DNA of 10,244 nucleotides. It comes from Chromatiales bacterium. GTDB taxonomy: Bacteria; Pseudomonadota; Gammaproteobacteria; Thiohalomonadales; Thiohalomonadaceae. This document shows positions 1-7,693 of this stretch, piece after piece (the first letter of the stretch is position 1; each line of letters starts with the position of its first letter). Location: NCBI GenBank assembly GCA_029864785.1, contig JAOTST010000029.1, positions 1 to 10,244 on the forward strand, written 5' to 3'. The position numbers and the translations under genes were made by a program. Under the pieces are notes generated by a model. That model saw nothing but the letters and a program-made list of their open reading frames with translations. It made no database searches and was not told the DNA's origin.

Positions 1-2463
1 CGTCTTAAAGATCTGCCAATCAGTCTTCGACTCAAATGCAGGGTCAATCGCCGCATCCAGAGGATGAACGAATGGATGCATATCGGTGGTGTTGAGGTCA
101 GACTTCTCGTACCAGGTTGCGGTAGGAAGAATAATGTCTGAGTAAGCACCGGTTGAGTTCAAACGGAAGTTGATGTCAACCATCAAGTCCAGTTTGCCGG
201 TTGGTGCCTCTTCGTGCCACTTAATCTCTTTTGAGTCAGCGCCCTCGATACCCTCTTGCAGAACACCGTTCTGTGCACCGAGTAGATGCTTAAGGAAATA
301 CTCGTGACCCTTTGCAGAACAACCAATCAGGTTGGCGCGCCATACAAACAGGTTACGTGGGTGGTTCTCTGGAGCATCGATGTCTTCACAGGCAAATGCG
401 AGATCGCCACTCTTGAGCTTCTCAGCCATGTAGCTTGAAACACCCGCTTCATCCGTTGCACCAGCGGCCTCTGCCTCTTTAACGATCTCAATTGGATTCT
501 TGTTAAAGTGAGGAGCCGATGGCAACCAACCCAGACGTTGCGATACAACGTTGTAGTCAGCCAACTGGTAACCTTTGTACTTGGCCTTGGCAGTTGCAGC
601 CATAATGTTATCGGCCTCAACACGCTCATAGCGCCACTGGTCGGTATGGTAGTACCAGTAGGTGGTTGAGTTCATGTGACGTGGTGGACGATGCCAATCG
701 AGTGCGAAGGCAACAGGTGCCCAACCCGCTTGTGGACGCAGCTTCTCTTGACCCACATAGTGAGCCCAGCCGCCGCCAGTCTGACCGACACAACCACAGA
801 AGTGGAGGATGTTCATGATTGAACGATAACCGAGGTCATTGTGATACCAGTGGTTAATCGCCGCACCCATGATGACCATCGACTTACCTTTGGTCTTCGA
901 TGCATTCTCAGCAAACTCACGACCGGTACGCTCAAGGTCAGCGGCCTTAATGCCGGTAACCTTCTCACCCCATGCAGGAGTATAGGCAACCGATGCATCA
1001 TCGTAGCCTTTAGCGGTCTCATCACCCAGTCCACGGTCAATACCGTATTGAGCAACAGTCATATCAAACACTGAAGTGACCAGCGTCTCGGTACCATCAA
1101 TCATCAGCTTACGCACAGGAATACTGCGCTTAATCAGATCACCCTCACCCGGTGTGAAGTGTGGGAAGGCAACGGTGACGACATCGTCTTTGTTATCGAG
1201 ACATGAAAGTTCCGCATCGATCTCAGCACCATCAAGACCATTCTTTTGCAGTGTATTCCACTTACCATCTTCACCCCATCTAAAACCGACAGAGCCGTTA
1301 GGAGTGACATATGTGTTTGTCTTGGTATCAAAGATAACGGTCTTCCACTCAGGATTATTATCCTGGCCCATGTTGTTATCAAAGTCAGAGGCACGCAGGA
1401 AGCGGTCAGAAACGTAGTAGTCACCATCTTTACGCAGAGTGACCTGCATCGGCAGATCGGTATAGTTCTTGGCGTAATCAGTGAAGTATGGATCCTGTTT
1501 CTTAATGTGGTACTCGTTGAGCGCCACATGACCCATAGTCATAAACGCGGCAGAGTCAGTACCCTGCTTGACCGGCATCCACAAATCGGCAAATTTAACG
1601 AACTCAGCGTAGTCAGGTGCCATCGATACAATTTTGGTACCGTTGTAACGAGACTCAATCGCGAAGTGAGCATCAGGAGTACGCGTCATTGGCAAGTTAG
1701 CACCACAAACGATGATGTACTTTGAGTTATACCAATCAGCCGCTTCTGGAACGTCTGTCTGCTCACCCCAAACCTGAGGAGATGCTGCAGGAAGGTCACA
1801 GTACCAGTCGTAGAACGAACCACACGCGCCACCAATCAGAGAGAGGTAACGAGAACCGGCTGCATAGCTGATCATCGACATTGCAGGAATTGGAGAGAAA
1901 CCGTAGATGCGATCCGGGCCCCACTTCTTAATGGTATAGACGTTCGCCGCAGCGATAATCTCTACCATCTCATCCCACTCGGCACGTACAAAGCCACCCA
2001 GTCCACGAACGGCGGTGTAGCTCTTGCGCTTGGTCGCGTCGGCCTGAATTGCAGCCCATGCATCAACTGGATCTTTTCCAGAGTTGCGCTCTTGACGATA
2101 GAGTTCAACGAGACGACCACGAATCAGTGGATACTTGATACGGTGAGGACTATAGAGATACCAAGAGAAGCTCGCACCACGTTGACAACCACGAGGCTCG
2201 TGATTCGGAAGATCTGTTCTAGTTCTTGGATAATCGGTCTGTTGCATCTCAAAGGCAACTAGACCATTTTTAACGTGAATCTTCCATGAACATCCACCCG
2301 TACAGTTTACACCGTGGGTAGAACGAACGATCTTATCGAAGCGCCAGCGGCCACGATAAGTATCTTCCCAGCGACGATCCTCCTCGGTCACGATACCGTG
2401 GCCCTTGGAGAAACTCTCTTTCGTCTTACTGAAAAACTTCAGCTTGTCGAGAAAATGACTCAT
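1..2463 (-). CDS. narG: Respiratory nitrate reductase alpha subunit NarG (3' end beyond window)
   Basis: Catalytic subunit of membrane-bound nitrate reductase NarGHI, reducing nitrate to nitrite on the cytoplasmic face with electrons from quinol passed through NarI and NarH. An unbroken frame of 821 codons reaches the left edge; the family is about 1240 residues, so about a third is missing. The start ATG at 2463-2461 follows AGGAG (2476-2472) at 8 bases, and the N-terminus (MSHFLDKLKF) aligns with E. coli NarG. Seen: the FS0 iron-sulphur ligands His50, Cys54, Cys58 and Cys93; the molybdenum ligand Asp223 in YDWYCDLP; the GCVGQTGGGWAHYVGQEKL block near 555-575; and YSDIILPTATWYEK near 775-790. 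These positions match E. coli numbering without a shift through residue 223, and the family identification is secure. It lies third after narK1 and narK2, 104 bases downstream of narK2, with a stem-loop between. narH, narJ and narI are expected beyond position 1 but are not visible. Confidence 0.97.
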   Translation of the reverse strand, partial: MSHFLDKLKFFSKTKESFSKGHGIVTEEDRRWEDTYRGRWRFDKIVRSTHGVNCTGGCSWKIHVKNGLVAFEMQQTDYPRTRTDLPNHEPRGCQRGASFSWYLYSPHRIKYPLIRGRLVELYRQERNSGKDPVDAWAAIQADATKRKSYTAVRGLGGFVRAEWDEMVEIIAAANVYTIKKWGPDRIYGFSPIPAMSMISYAAGSRYLSLIGGACGSFYDWYCDLPAASPQVWGEQTDVPEAADWYNSKYIIVCGANLPMTRTPDAHFAIESRYNGTKIVSMAPDYAEFVKFADLWMPVKQGTDSAAFMTMGHVALNEYHIKKQDPYFTDYAKNYTDLPMQVTLRKDGDYYVSDRFLRASDFDNNMGQDNNPEWKTVIFDTKTNTYVTPNGSVGFRWGEDGKWNTLQKNGLDGAEIDAELSCLDNKDDVVTVAFPHFTPGEGDLIKRSIPVRKLMIDGTETLVTSVFDMTVAQYGIDRGLGDETAKGYDDASVAYTPAWGEKVTGIKAADLERTGREFAENASKTKGKSMVIMGAAINHWYHNDLGYRSIMNILHFCGCVGQTGGGWAHYVGQEKLRPQAGWAPVAFALDWHRPPRHMNSTTYWYYHTDQWRYERVEADNIMAATAKAKYKGYQLADYNVVSQRLGWLPSAPHFNKNPIEIVKEAEAAGATDEAGVSSYMAEKLKSGDLAFACEDIDAPENHPRNLFVWRANLIGCSAKGHEYFLKHLLGAQNGVLQEGIEGADSKEIKWHEEAPTGKLDLMVDINFRLNSTGAYSDIILPTATWYEKSDLNTTDMHPFVHPLDAAIDPAFESKTDWQIFKT

Positions 2464-2486
2464 TTTTTACTCTCCTGATAACGGAA

Positions 2487-2500
2487 CAGCTTTATAGCTG
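2487..2500 (-). other. Small hairpin just upstream of the narG Shine-Dalgarno
   Basis: CAGCT and AGCTG (2487-2491 and 2496-2500) pair around a four-base loop, ten bases upstream of the AGGAG that serves narG. With the larger stem-loop it would give the narG leader two adjacent structures. It is short and could be chance. Confidence 0.35.
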
Positions 2501-2517
2501 CCTCATCTTAAATTAGG

Positions 2518-2546
2518 AGGACGACTTCCAAAGTGGAAGTCGTCCT
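2518..2546 (-). other. Strong stem-loop in the narK2-narG spacer
   Basis: Arms AGGACGACTTCCA (2518-2530) and TGGAAGTCGTCCT (2534-2546) pair perfectly over 13 base pairs around a three-base loop. In the operon transcript it begins 21 bases after the narK2 stop and ends 54 bases before the narG start. No run of U follows; the next bases read CCTAATTTAAG, so a classical intrinsic terminator is unlikely. A role in mRNA processing, in stabilising the narG portion, or in partial read-through is inferred. A leftover of a mobile repeat is also possible. Confidence 0.75.
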
Positions 2547-2567
2547 AATGTTAACTACTGCTAATAA

Positions 2568-4172
2568 TTATGGATTATGGAACTCTGCACTTGAACGCAA
2601 GTAGTACCACCAGTTAAGCGCCAAACAGACCGCATAGAAAATGGCAAAACCATAAAGTGCATTTTCAGGTGTTGTCGCCTTAATCTGCTCACCAAAGATT
2701 TTGGGAATCAGGAAAGCTCCATAAGCCGCTACCGCTGAAGTCCAACCCAATACAGGACCCGCCTGTTCTTTGTCGAAGACCTGCGAAATAGTACGGAAGG
2801 TTGAACCGTTACCAATGCCCGTTGCAGCAAACAGAAGCAGGAACAGAATGAAGAATGGAACAAAGAACTCTTCAGGAGTTGCTGATGAGTAAGCCGCTTT
2901 AAGATAGTAAGCAACACCTACAGCACTTCCAATCATCACAATAGCGACATACTGAGTCACTTTCGCTCCGCCCATCTTATCGGCAATCCAACCACCCACT
3001 GGGCGAATTAGAGCACCAATGAAGGGTCCCATCCATGCATACATCAATGCTGAGGGTCCATTAGGATTCGACAGGTTGTGAGTCATCATGCCGTCAATTT
3101 CAACGTGCTGGAAACCAAATACAACCTTAATCGCAAGGGCAAAACCTGCCGAGTAACCGATAAAGCTTCCAAAGGTCATGGTATAGATGATACTCATTAC
3201 CCATGTGTGCTTATTACCGAAGATCTTAAACTGACGATTCAGGTTAGTTTTCATATCGCCAGGAATCATCTTCATCAACATAACCGTCGAAAAGAGAATA
3301 CCGGCAATAACAGGCCACTTAACCCAACCCGGCGCACCTAAACCAGTTGGTGCTGGCAGGATAATGTAGAGGCCTACTGCCGCAGTAAAGAAGCCGATTA
3401 ACAGCAACATAGTAATCTTAGACATCGCACCAATTGGTGAACCAATATTAGGTGATACATGCTCTGTACGAAGGTTGTTCATACCGAACCAGCCAGCAAA
3501 TGCCAGAGGAACCAGGAAGATCAACCAGACAAAACCGGCATTGTGGATGTAGGTTTCGGTTCCCGCAGGAATCTTGCCCACTAACGTGCCTGATCCCGAC
3601 TGCAGGATCATTGAGTCCCCACCAAAGATACCCATGGTCATCACTAGAGGTACAAGGATCTGCATGGTGGTTACACCCGCATTACCCAGGCCTGCATTCA
3701 AACCCAGTGCCAGACCCTGCATCCGCTTGGGATAAAAGAAGCTGATGTTGGACATTGATGATGCGAAGTTGCCGCCACCGAATCCTGATAGGAATGCAAG
3801 GAACTGGAATACATACAGCGGCGTATTCTTATCTTGCAGTGCGATACCGGCACCGATTGCGGGAATCATCAGCAAAGCGGTAGTAAAGAAGATCGTGTTA
3901 CGACCACCCGCAATACGGATAAAGAAACTGCTAGGAATACGCAGTGTCGCACCGGTTAAACCGGCAATCGCTGCCAGTGTAAAGAGCTCAGACTTGGCAA
4001 AAGGAAAGCCTAGGTTAAGCATCTGTACTGTGATAATGCCCCAATAGAGCCATACTGCGAAACCAACCAGTAGACTCGGGATTGAGATCCAGAGATTGCG
4101 CGATGCAATACTCTTTCCTTCGGATTCCCAAAACTGACTATCTTCGGGTTCCCATTTAGTTAAATCAGACAT
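2568..4172 (-). CDS. narK2: Nitrate/nitrite transporter, NarK2 type, with two extra predicted membrane helices
   Basis: Major facilitator protein of the nitrate/nitrite porter family, closest in sequence to E. coli NarK, which exchanges nitrate for nitrite across the inner membrane. Seen: the N-terminal block RNLWISIPSLL; the substrate arginines Arg78 (ATLRIP) and Arg390 (GALIRPVGG), matching E. coli Arg89 and Arg305; and the two nitrate signatures, GFGGGNFASSMSNISFF from 130 and GIGNGSTF from 452. It has 534 residues, against about 463 in E. coli NarK. About 70 of the extra residues fall between TM6 and TM7 (roughly 233-321) and contain two hydrophobic segments near 250-272 and 284-302, suggesting 14 rather than 12 helices. 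A further 18 or so lie in the loop near 350-378. The start ATG is preceded by GAGGAA (4186-4181) at 8 bases. It is the second gene of the operon. The number in the name follows operon order; transport direction is inferred from family. Confidence 0.93.
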   Translation of the reverse strand: MSDLTKWEPEDSQFWESEGKSIASRNLWISIPSLLVGFAVWLYWGIITVQMLNLGFPFAKSELFTLAAIAGLTGATLRIPSSFFIRIAGGRNTIFFTTALLMIPAIGAGIALQDKNTPLYVFQFLAFLSGFGGGNFASSMSNISFFYPKRMQGLALGLNAGLGNAGVTTMQILVPLVMTMGIFGGDSMILQSGSGTLVGKIPAGTETYIHNAGFVWLIFLVPLAFAGWFGMNNLRTEHVSPNIGSPIGAMSKITMLLLIGFFTAAVGLYIILPAPTGLGAPGWVKWPVIAGILFSTVMLMKMIPGDMKTNLNRQFKIFGNKHTWVMSIIYTMTFGSFIGYSAGFALAIKVVFGFQHVEIDGMMTHNLSNPNGPSALMYAWMGPFIGALIRPVGGWIADKMGGAKVTQYVAIVMIGSAVGVAYYLKAAYSSATPEEFFVPFFILFLLLFAATGIGNGSTFRTISQVFDKEQAGPVLGWTSAVAAYGAFLIPKIFGEQIKATTPENALYGFAIFYAVCLALNWWYYLRSSAEFHNP

Positions 4173-4232
4173 ATAAAATGTTCCTCTTTAGGGTTAAACA
4201 AAATAAATTAAACTTGCGCACTATTCGCGCGA

Positions 4233-5495
4233 CTACTCCAACACGTCCGGGCCAAACTGCTTACGCATTTCACGATCCTTCTGTGCTTCGCCAGACCATT
4301 GCATCCACATAATTGATACAATAGTGATGCCGTAAAGCAGCATAAATGCAGTCGTAGGAACACCGGTATAATCAAGCATGACGCCGAATAGAATTGGCAG
4401 CGTGAAACCACCCATACCCCCGGCCAGACCAACGATGCCAGACATTACACCAATCTTGTCTGGATACTCATCAGATAGGTATTTAAAGACGGATGCCTTA
4501 CCCAGTCCCCATGAAATACCAACAATAAACAGCAACGCGGTAAAGACGTACTCATTCACACCCAGACTCATGGTAATGGGCACACCACCACGAGTCTCAA
4601 TAGAGAGCGAACTATGGGGATAGGACATGATGAACAGACAGATAGCCGATGACCACATGACCCAATAGGTGACTTTATGCGCGCCAAACTTATCTGATAG
4701 CCAACCACCCAGGGCACGAATAATGCCTGAGGGCAGCACAAAGATAGCCGCCAATATAGCTGCCTCACGAATGCCATGCCCGTAAGTTGCCATGTAATAT
4801 TTGGTCATCCACAGCGAGAGCGCAACGAAACCGCCAAAAACCAGTGAGTAGTACTGGCAGTATTTCCATATAACAGGGTCTTTCAGCATCGCCAATTGAT
4901 CCCTAATCGTGATGTGTGCCTCAACCTTATGACTCTCATCGGAGTAGGTAAACATCCAGAAGAGAGCGACCACAACCGTCATTGCAACCGCATAGATAAT
5001 CGGAACATATTCCCAGCCCCAGGCTACGACAATTGAGGGCGCGATAAACTTGGTCAGTGCCGCACCAGCATTGCCGGCACCAAAAATACCCATCGCAAAA
5101 CCGGCGGTCTCTTTGGTGAACCAACGTGAGGTGTAGGCGATACCCACAGAGAATGAAGCACCCGCTACACCCACAAACAGACCAAGTACCAGGAACTGCC
5201 AATACTCAGTCGCCTTGGAGATCATGAACAGCGGAATGATGACCGAAGCCATCAGCCAAAAATAGACCGGGCGCCCCCCAAATTTATCGGTCATCATGCC
5301 AAGCGGTAATCGGAATATCGAGCCGGTCAAGATCGGCGTCGCCACCAGCAGTCCAAACTGGGTATCAGAGAGGCTCAGCCCCGTCTTAATAGGAATACCG
5401 ATAACTGAAAACATGACCCATATCGCAAAGCAGGCTGTAAAACCGACTGTGTTCATGGTCAGAACAGATAACTGTTTCGTTCTGTAACTTGGCAT
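4233..5495 (-). CDS. narK1: Nitrate transporter, NarK1 type (major facilitator)
   Basis: First gene of the nitrate operon. A 420-residue, 12-helix major facilitator of the NarK1 (type I) branch, generally thought to act as a nitrate/proton symporter that starts nitrate uptake. Seen: Arg62 (SIFRLPLG) and Arg260 (GIIRALGGWLSDKFG), the paired arginines that bind the anion; the signature GVAGASFSVGIAYTSRWF at 109-126; and GISWGLGKASVFKYLSDEYP at 326-345. The C-terminal tail after about 400 is charged and cytoplasmic. The start ATG follows AAGGA (5508-5504) at 8 bases. The gene ends with TAG 60 bases before narK2, with no terminator in the gap, so the two should be cotranscribed. The short type I protein beside a long type II protein matches the NarK1-NarK2 pairs of denitrifiers. 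Whether it works as symporter or exchanger here is inferred from the family. Confidence 0.93.
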   Translation of the reverse strand: MPSYRTKQLSVLTMNTVGFTACFAIWVMFSVIGIPIKTGLSLSDTQFGLLVATPILTGSIFRLPLGMMTDKFGGRPVYFWLMASVIIPLFMISKATEYWQFLVLGLFVGVAGASFSVGIAYTSRWFTKETAGFAMGIFGAGNAGAALTKFIAPSIVVAWGWEYVPIIYAVAMTVVVALFWMFTYSDESHKVEAHITIRDQLAMLKDPVIWKYCQYYSLVFGGFVALSLWMTKYYMATYGHGIREAAILAAIFVLPSGIIRALGGWLSDKFGAHKVTYWVMWSSAICLFIMSYPHSSLSIETRGGVPITMSLGVNEYVFTALLFIVGISWGLGKASVFKYLSDEYPDKIGVMSGIVGLAGGMGGFTLPILFGVMLDYTGVPTTAFMLLYGITIVSIMWMQWSGEAQKDREMRKQFGPDVLE

Positions 5496-5619
5496 GACTA
5501 CGATCCTTATTATTGGTTAATAAAAAATCAGAAAATTAAGATTGAACCGTTTTATACACTCGAAAAATAAATATCTCTATAGTGCCAACCGTCCGCTATT
5601 GAGCACTTCAGCCCCCCCA

Positions 5620-5635
5620 TACCTCCAAAGAGGTA
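5620..5635. promoter_or_regulatory. NarL operator, 7-2-7 inverted heptamers
   Basis: TACCTCC, a two-base spacer AA, then AGAGGTA form two NarL heptamers (TACYNMT) facing each other in the 7-2-7 arrangement known for high-affinity NarL/NarP sites. The rightward heptamer, read on the minus strand as TACCTCT, fits the consensus fully. The leftward one misses only the last base. They sit inside a longer inverted repeat, CCCATACCTC / GAGGTATGGG (5616-5625 and 5630-5639). With narL encoded next door, this is the obvious target for autoregulation and for control of the nitrate operon. The centre is about 130 bases from the narK1 start codon and about 167 from that of narX. Confidence 0.8.
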
Positions 5636-5658
5636 TGGGTGATACAAACGATAACTAA

Positions 5659-5672
5659 CTGATATTAATGAA
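5659..5672. promoter_or_regulatory. Possible FNR/Anr site (8 of 10 consensus bases)
   Basis: CTGAT-ATTA-ATGAA matches the FNR palindrome TTGAT-N4-ATCAA at eight of ten defined positions with correct spacing. One mismatch falls in the TCA core of the right half, which weakens it. Its centre lies about 38 bases from the centre of the NarL operator. Anaerobic control of a nitrate operon by an FNR family protein is expected, but this particular site is tentative. Confidence 0.35.
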
Positions 5673-5794
5673 ATAATTATCTCTTCTTTAGTTGGGTTAA
5701 TGTCTCGATAAAATTTATTAGGTAATAGGTGGTATCACCATATATCCTTAGCCTTGAACCATTAAAATGAGCCATCCAATATTCCCTTCCCATC

Positions 5795-7693
5795 ATGAAA
5801 CCGATTTTCAAAAATTCACTCCTCCTGCGCCTCGGGCTAGCCATGACATTGATCACCAGTCTCGGTTTTGCCAGTATGCTCAGTTCAGTATTCATCGCAG
5901 AAGAGACCCAGGGAGCTGCGGGAGCCATCAATACAGCAGGCTCCCTGCGAATGCTCTCTTATAAAATCGTCACTAAATTAGATGCCACTGAACATTCATC
6001 ACAATCCCGTAGCAATGTGAATGAACTGATCAATACCTTTGAACAACGCATCAACGCATTGGGACACCTGAATCTCACTAACGAACCCGTTTTAGAGCAT
6101 GCCCATGATGTTATTTTAAAAAAATGGCAACGAACAATACGCCCCGCAATTCAAATTACGCTCGACAACTCATTTCCCGTTAATCCCCAAACACTCCCCC
6201 ATCAACCAATTCCCTATGTTGATATCATTGAACGATTCGTTGGCCAAATAGACCGTTTCGTAAAATTATTGGAAGACGATCTCGAGTCAAAAATTCAACT
6301 TTTGCGTCTAATTCACATCTCATCACTACTGCTGACGATCATGATCATCATTATCCTTATGTATCTGGTCAATACCGATATCCTCACCCCTTTAAGAGAG
6401 CTATTAATGTGTGCGCGTAAAGCACAACAGGGCGATCTATCTGTTAGAACACAACATCAGAGCAGTGATGAGCTAGGGCTGCTTGGAAATGCCTTCAACC
6501 AGATGGCTGAAGATCTTTCCAAGATGTATAACGATCTTGAAGGACGCGTTAAAGAGAAGACCCATGAGCTCGAACAGAGCAACCATTCACTGGATCTCCT
6601 CTACACCATGACTCGTCGATTTACCGAATCGTCCTCCGAAACAAACTACACCAAACTGTTGGAAGATATTGAAACCCATATCGGTTTTGGCCCCAGTAGT
6701 ATCTGCTTAAGCAATGACGATAGAGAGAGCGCCTATCAACTCGCCTCGATCCGTAATATTCAATCAGGAGTTCCCGATCTCTGTAACCCTCCAAACTGTG
6801 AACGCTGCATGAGTTTAGACAAAGCACAAACACTGGAAATTCTGCGTCCTGGACTTACCTCACTTCGAGTAAAGTCCTACCCCATCACTGATCAGGGTAA
6901 AAAATTCGGTACGCTTATTGTTGAAATTGGGCAAGAAAATGTTGCGGACTGGCAAGCACGATTACTTGAATCGGTCGCCAGTCATATCGGTATCGCTATC
7001 AATAGTACGCAACGGACTAATCAGGAGCGCCGACTTGGACTGCTCGAAGAGCGCGGAGTGATTGCCCGTGAACTGCATGACTCGCTCGCTCAGTCTCTCA
7101 CCTATATGAAAATTCAAGTCAGTCGCCTCAAGGCACTCCAGGGGACAGAGAAACAGATATCTCTCGCTCCGGCGATTATTGAAGAACTTCGCAGCGGCCT
7201 TAATAGTGCCTATCGCGAACTAAGAGAGCTACTGACAACGTTTAGATTAAGAATCGATAATAGCGGACTGGGCGTAGCCCTGATCAGTACCATTGAAGAG
7301 TATTCAAAAAAACACCCCATTAAGATTGAGCTCAGCAATCAAGTTGATAGCCACTTTCTTAATGAGAATCAAGAGATCCACATTCTCCATCTGATTCGTG
7401 AAGCACTCTCAAATATCGTAAAACATGCTCATGCCGACCATGCCAAAGTTTCGCTCTATCTCGATCAATATAGTAATGTGCACGTCACTATTATCGACAA
7501 CGGTACAGGGATTCCTGATGACGAGATCGCGAAGCAAAACCACTATGGTATGGCCATCATGAAAGAGCGTGCAAAAACTCTCAATGGTCAAATTGATATT
7601 ACCGATAATCCTGGAGGCGGCACACAGGTTGCGTTAGTCTTCAGCCCAGCTAATCTGGAACAAAAAACTGAGCAATCGATCAATGCAATCTGA
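5795..7693 (+). CDS. narX: Nitrate/nitrite sensor histidine kinase NarX
   Basis: Inner-membrane sensor kinase that detects nitrate and nitrite in the periplasm and phosphorylates NarL. Seen in its 632 residues: TM1 at about 12-34; a periplasmic sensor with the P-box at 40-57, including AGSLRM with Gly49 and Arg52 matching E. coli Gly51 and the nitrate-binding Arg54; TM2 at about 172-193; HAMP from about 195; a signalling coiled coil near 245-270; a GAF-like module at about 280-405 carrying Cys330, Cys335 and Cys338, the NarX-type cysteine cluster; a HisKA_3 domain with phospho-acceptor His428 in ARELHDSLAQS; and an ATPase domain with N-box EALSNIVKHA, G1 DNGTGIPDD and NHYGMAIMKERA. E. coli NarX is about 598 residues. 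The start is fixed by an in-frame TGA at 5768-5770, but no Shine-Dalgarno precedes it. Its last 11 bases overlap narL. NarQ is an alternative name, but linkage to narL and the cysteine cluster favour NarX. Confidence 0.95.
   Translation: MKPIFKNSLLLRLGLAMTLITSLGFASMLSSVFIAEETQGAAGAINTAGSLRMLSYKIVTKLDATEHSSQSRSNVNELINTFEQRINALGHLNLTNEPVLEHAHDVILKKWQRTIRPAIQITLDNSFPVNPQTLPHQPIPYVDIIERFVGQIDRFVKLLEDDLESKIQLLRLIHISSLLLTIMIIIILMYLVNTDILTPLRELLMCARKAQQGDLSVRTQHQSSDELGLLGNAFNQMAEDLSKMYNDLEGRVKEKTHELEQSNHSLDLLYTMTRRFTESSSETNYTKLLEDIETHIGFGPSSICLSNDDRESAYQLASIRNIQSGVPDLCNPPNCERCMSLDKAQTLEILRPGLTSLRVKSYPITDQGKKFGTLIVEIGQENVADWQARLLESVASHIGIAINSTQRTNQERRLGLLEERGVIARELHDSLAQSLTYMKIQVSRLKALQGTEKQISLAPAIIEELRSGLNSAYRELRELLTTFRLRIDNSGLGVALISTIEEYSKKHPIKIELSNQVDSHFLNENQEIHILHLIREALSNIVKHAHADHAKVSLYLDQYSNVHVTIIDNGTGIPDDEIAKQNHYGMAIMKERAKTLNGQIDITDNPGGGTQVALVFSPANLEQKTEQSINAI

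Larger units (their letters stand above)
5496..5794. promoter_or_regulatory. Divergent narK1 / narX control region
   Basis: This 299-base, AT-rich gap between two divergent genes must hold promoters for narK1 (leftward) and narX (rightward). Near its middle are the NarL operator at 5620-5635 and an FNR-like site at 5659-5672. Possible -10 boxes are TATAAA (minus strand, 5556-5551) and TATAGA (minus strand, 5581-5576) for narK1, and TAAAAT at 5709-5714 for narX. None has a convincing -35, which would fit activator-dependent promoters but does not prove them. Two weaker NarL-like heptamers lie at 5718-5724 and 5728-5734 on the minus strand. I see no small gene or RNA here. Confidence 0.7.

Noticed and set aside
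2518..2546. The narK2-narG stem-loop as a Rho-independent terminator
   Set aside because: No U-run follows in the direction of transcription, and stopping there would cut narG off from the operon.
4201..4232. GCGC-containing inverted repeat in the narK1-narK2 gap
   Set aside because: The stem is only four base pairs and no terminator tract follows it.
5582..5588. TTGGCAC on the minus strand, resembling a sigma-54 -24 element for narK1
   Set aside because: No TTGC-like -12 element lies at the required distance; the sequence there reads AGATA.
5599..5612. TTGAG-CACT-TCAGC, an FNR-like palindrome in the narK1 promoter region
   Set aside because: The TGA and TCA cores are five bases apart instead of six, so the half-sites are out of register for FNR.
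5767..5964. Short frame starting at ATG 5767 just ahead of narX
   Set aside because: It overlaps narX in another frame, has no ribosome-binding site, and its product resembles nothing I know.
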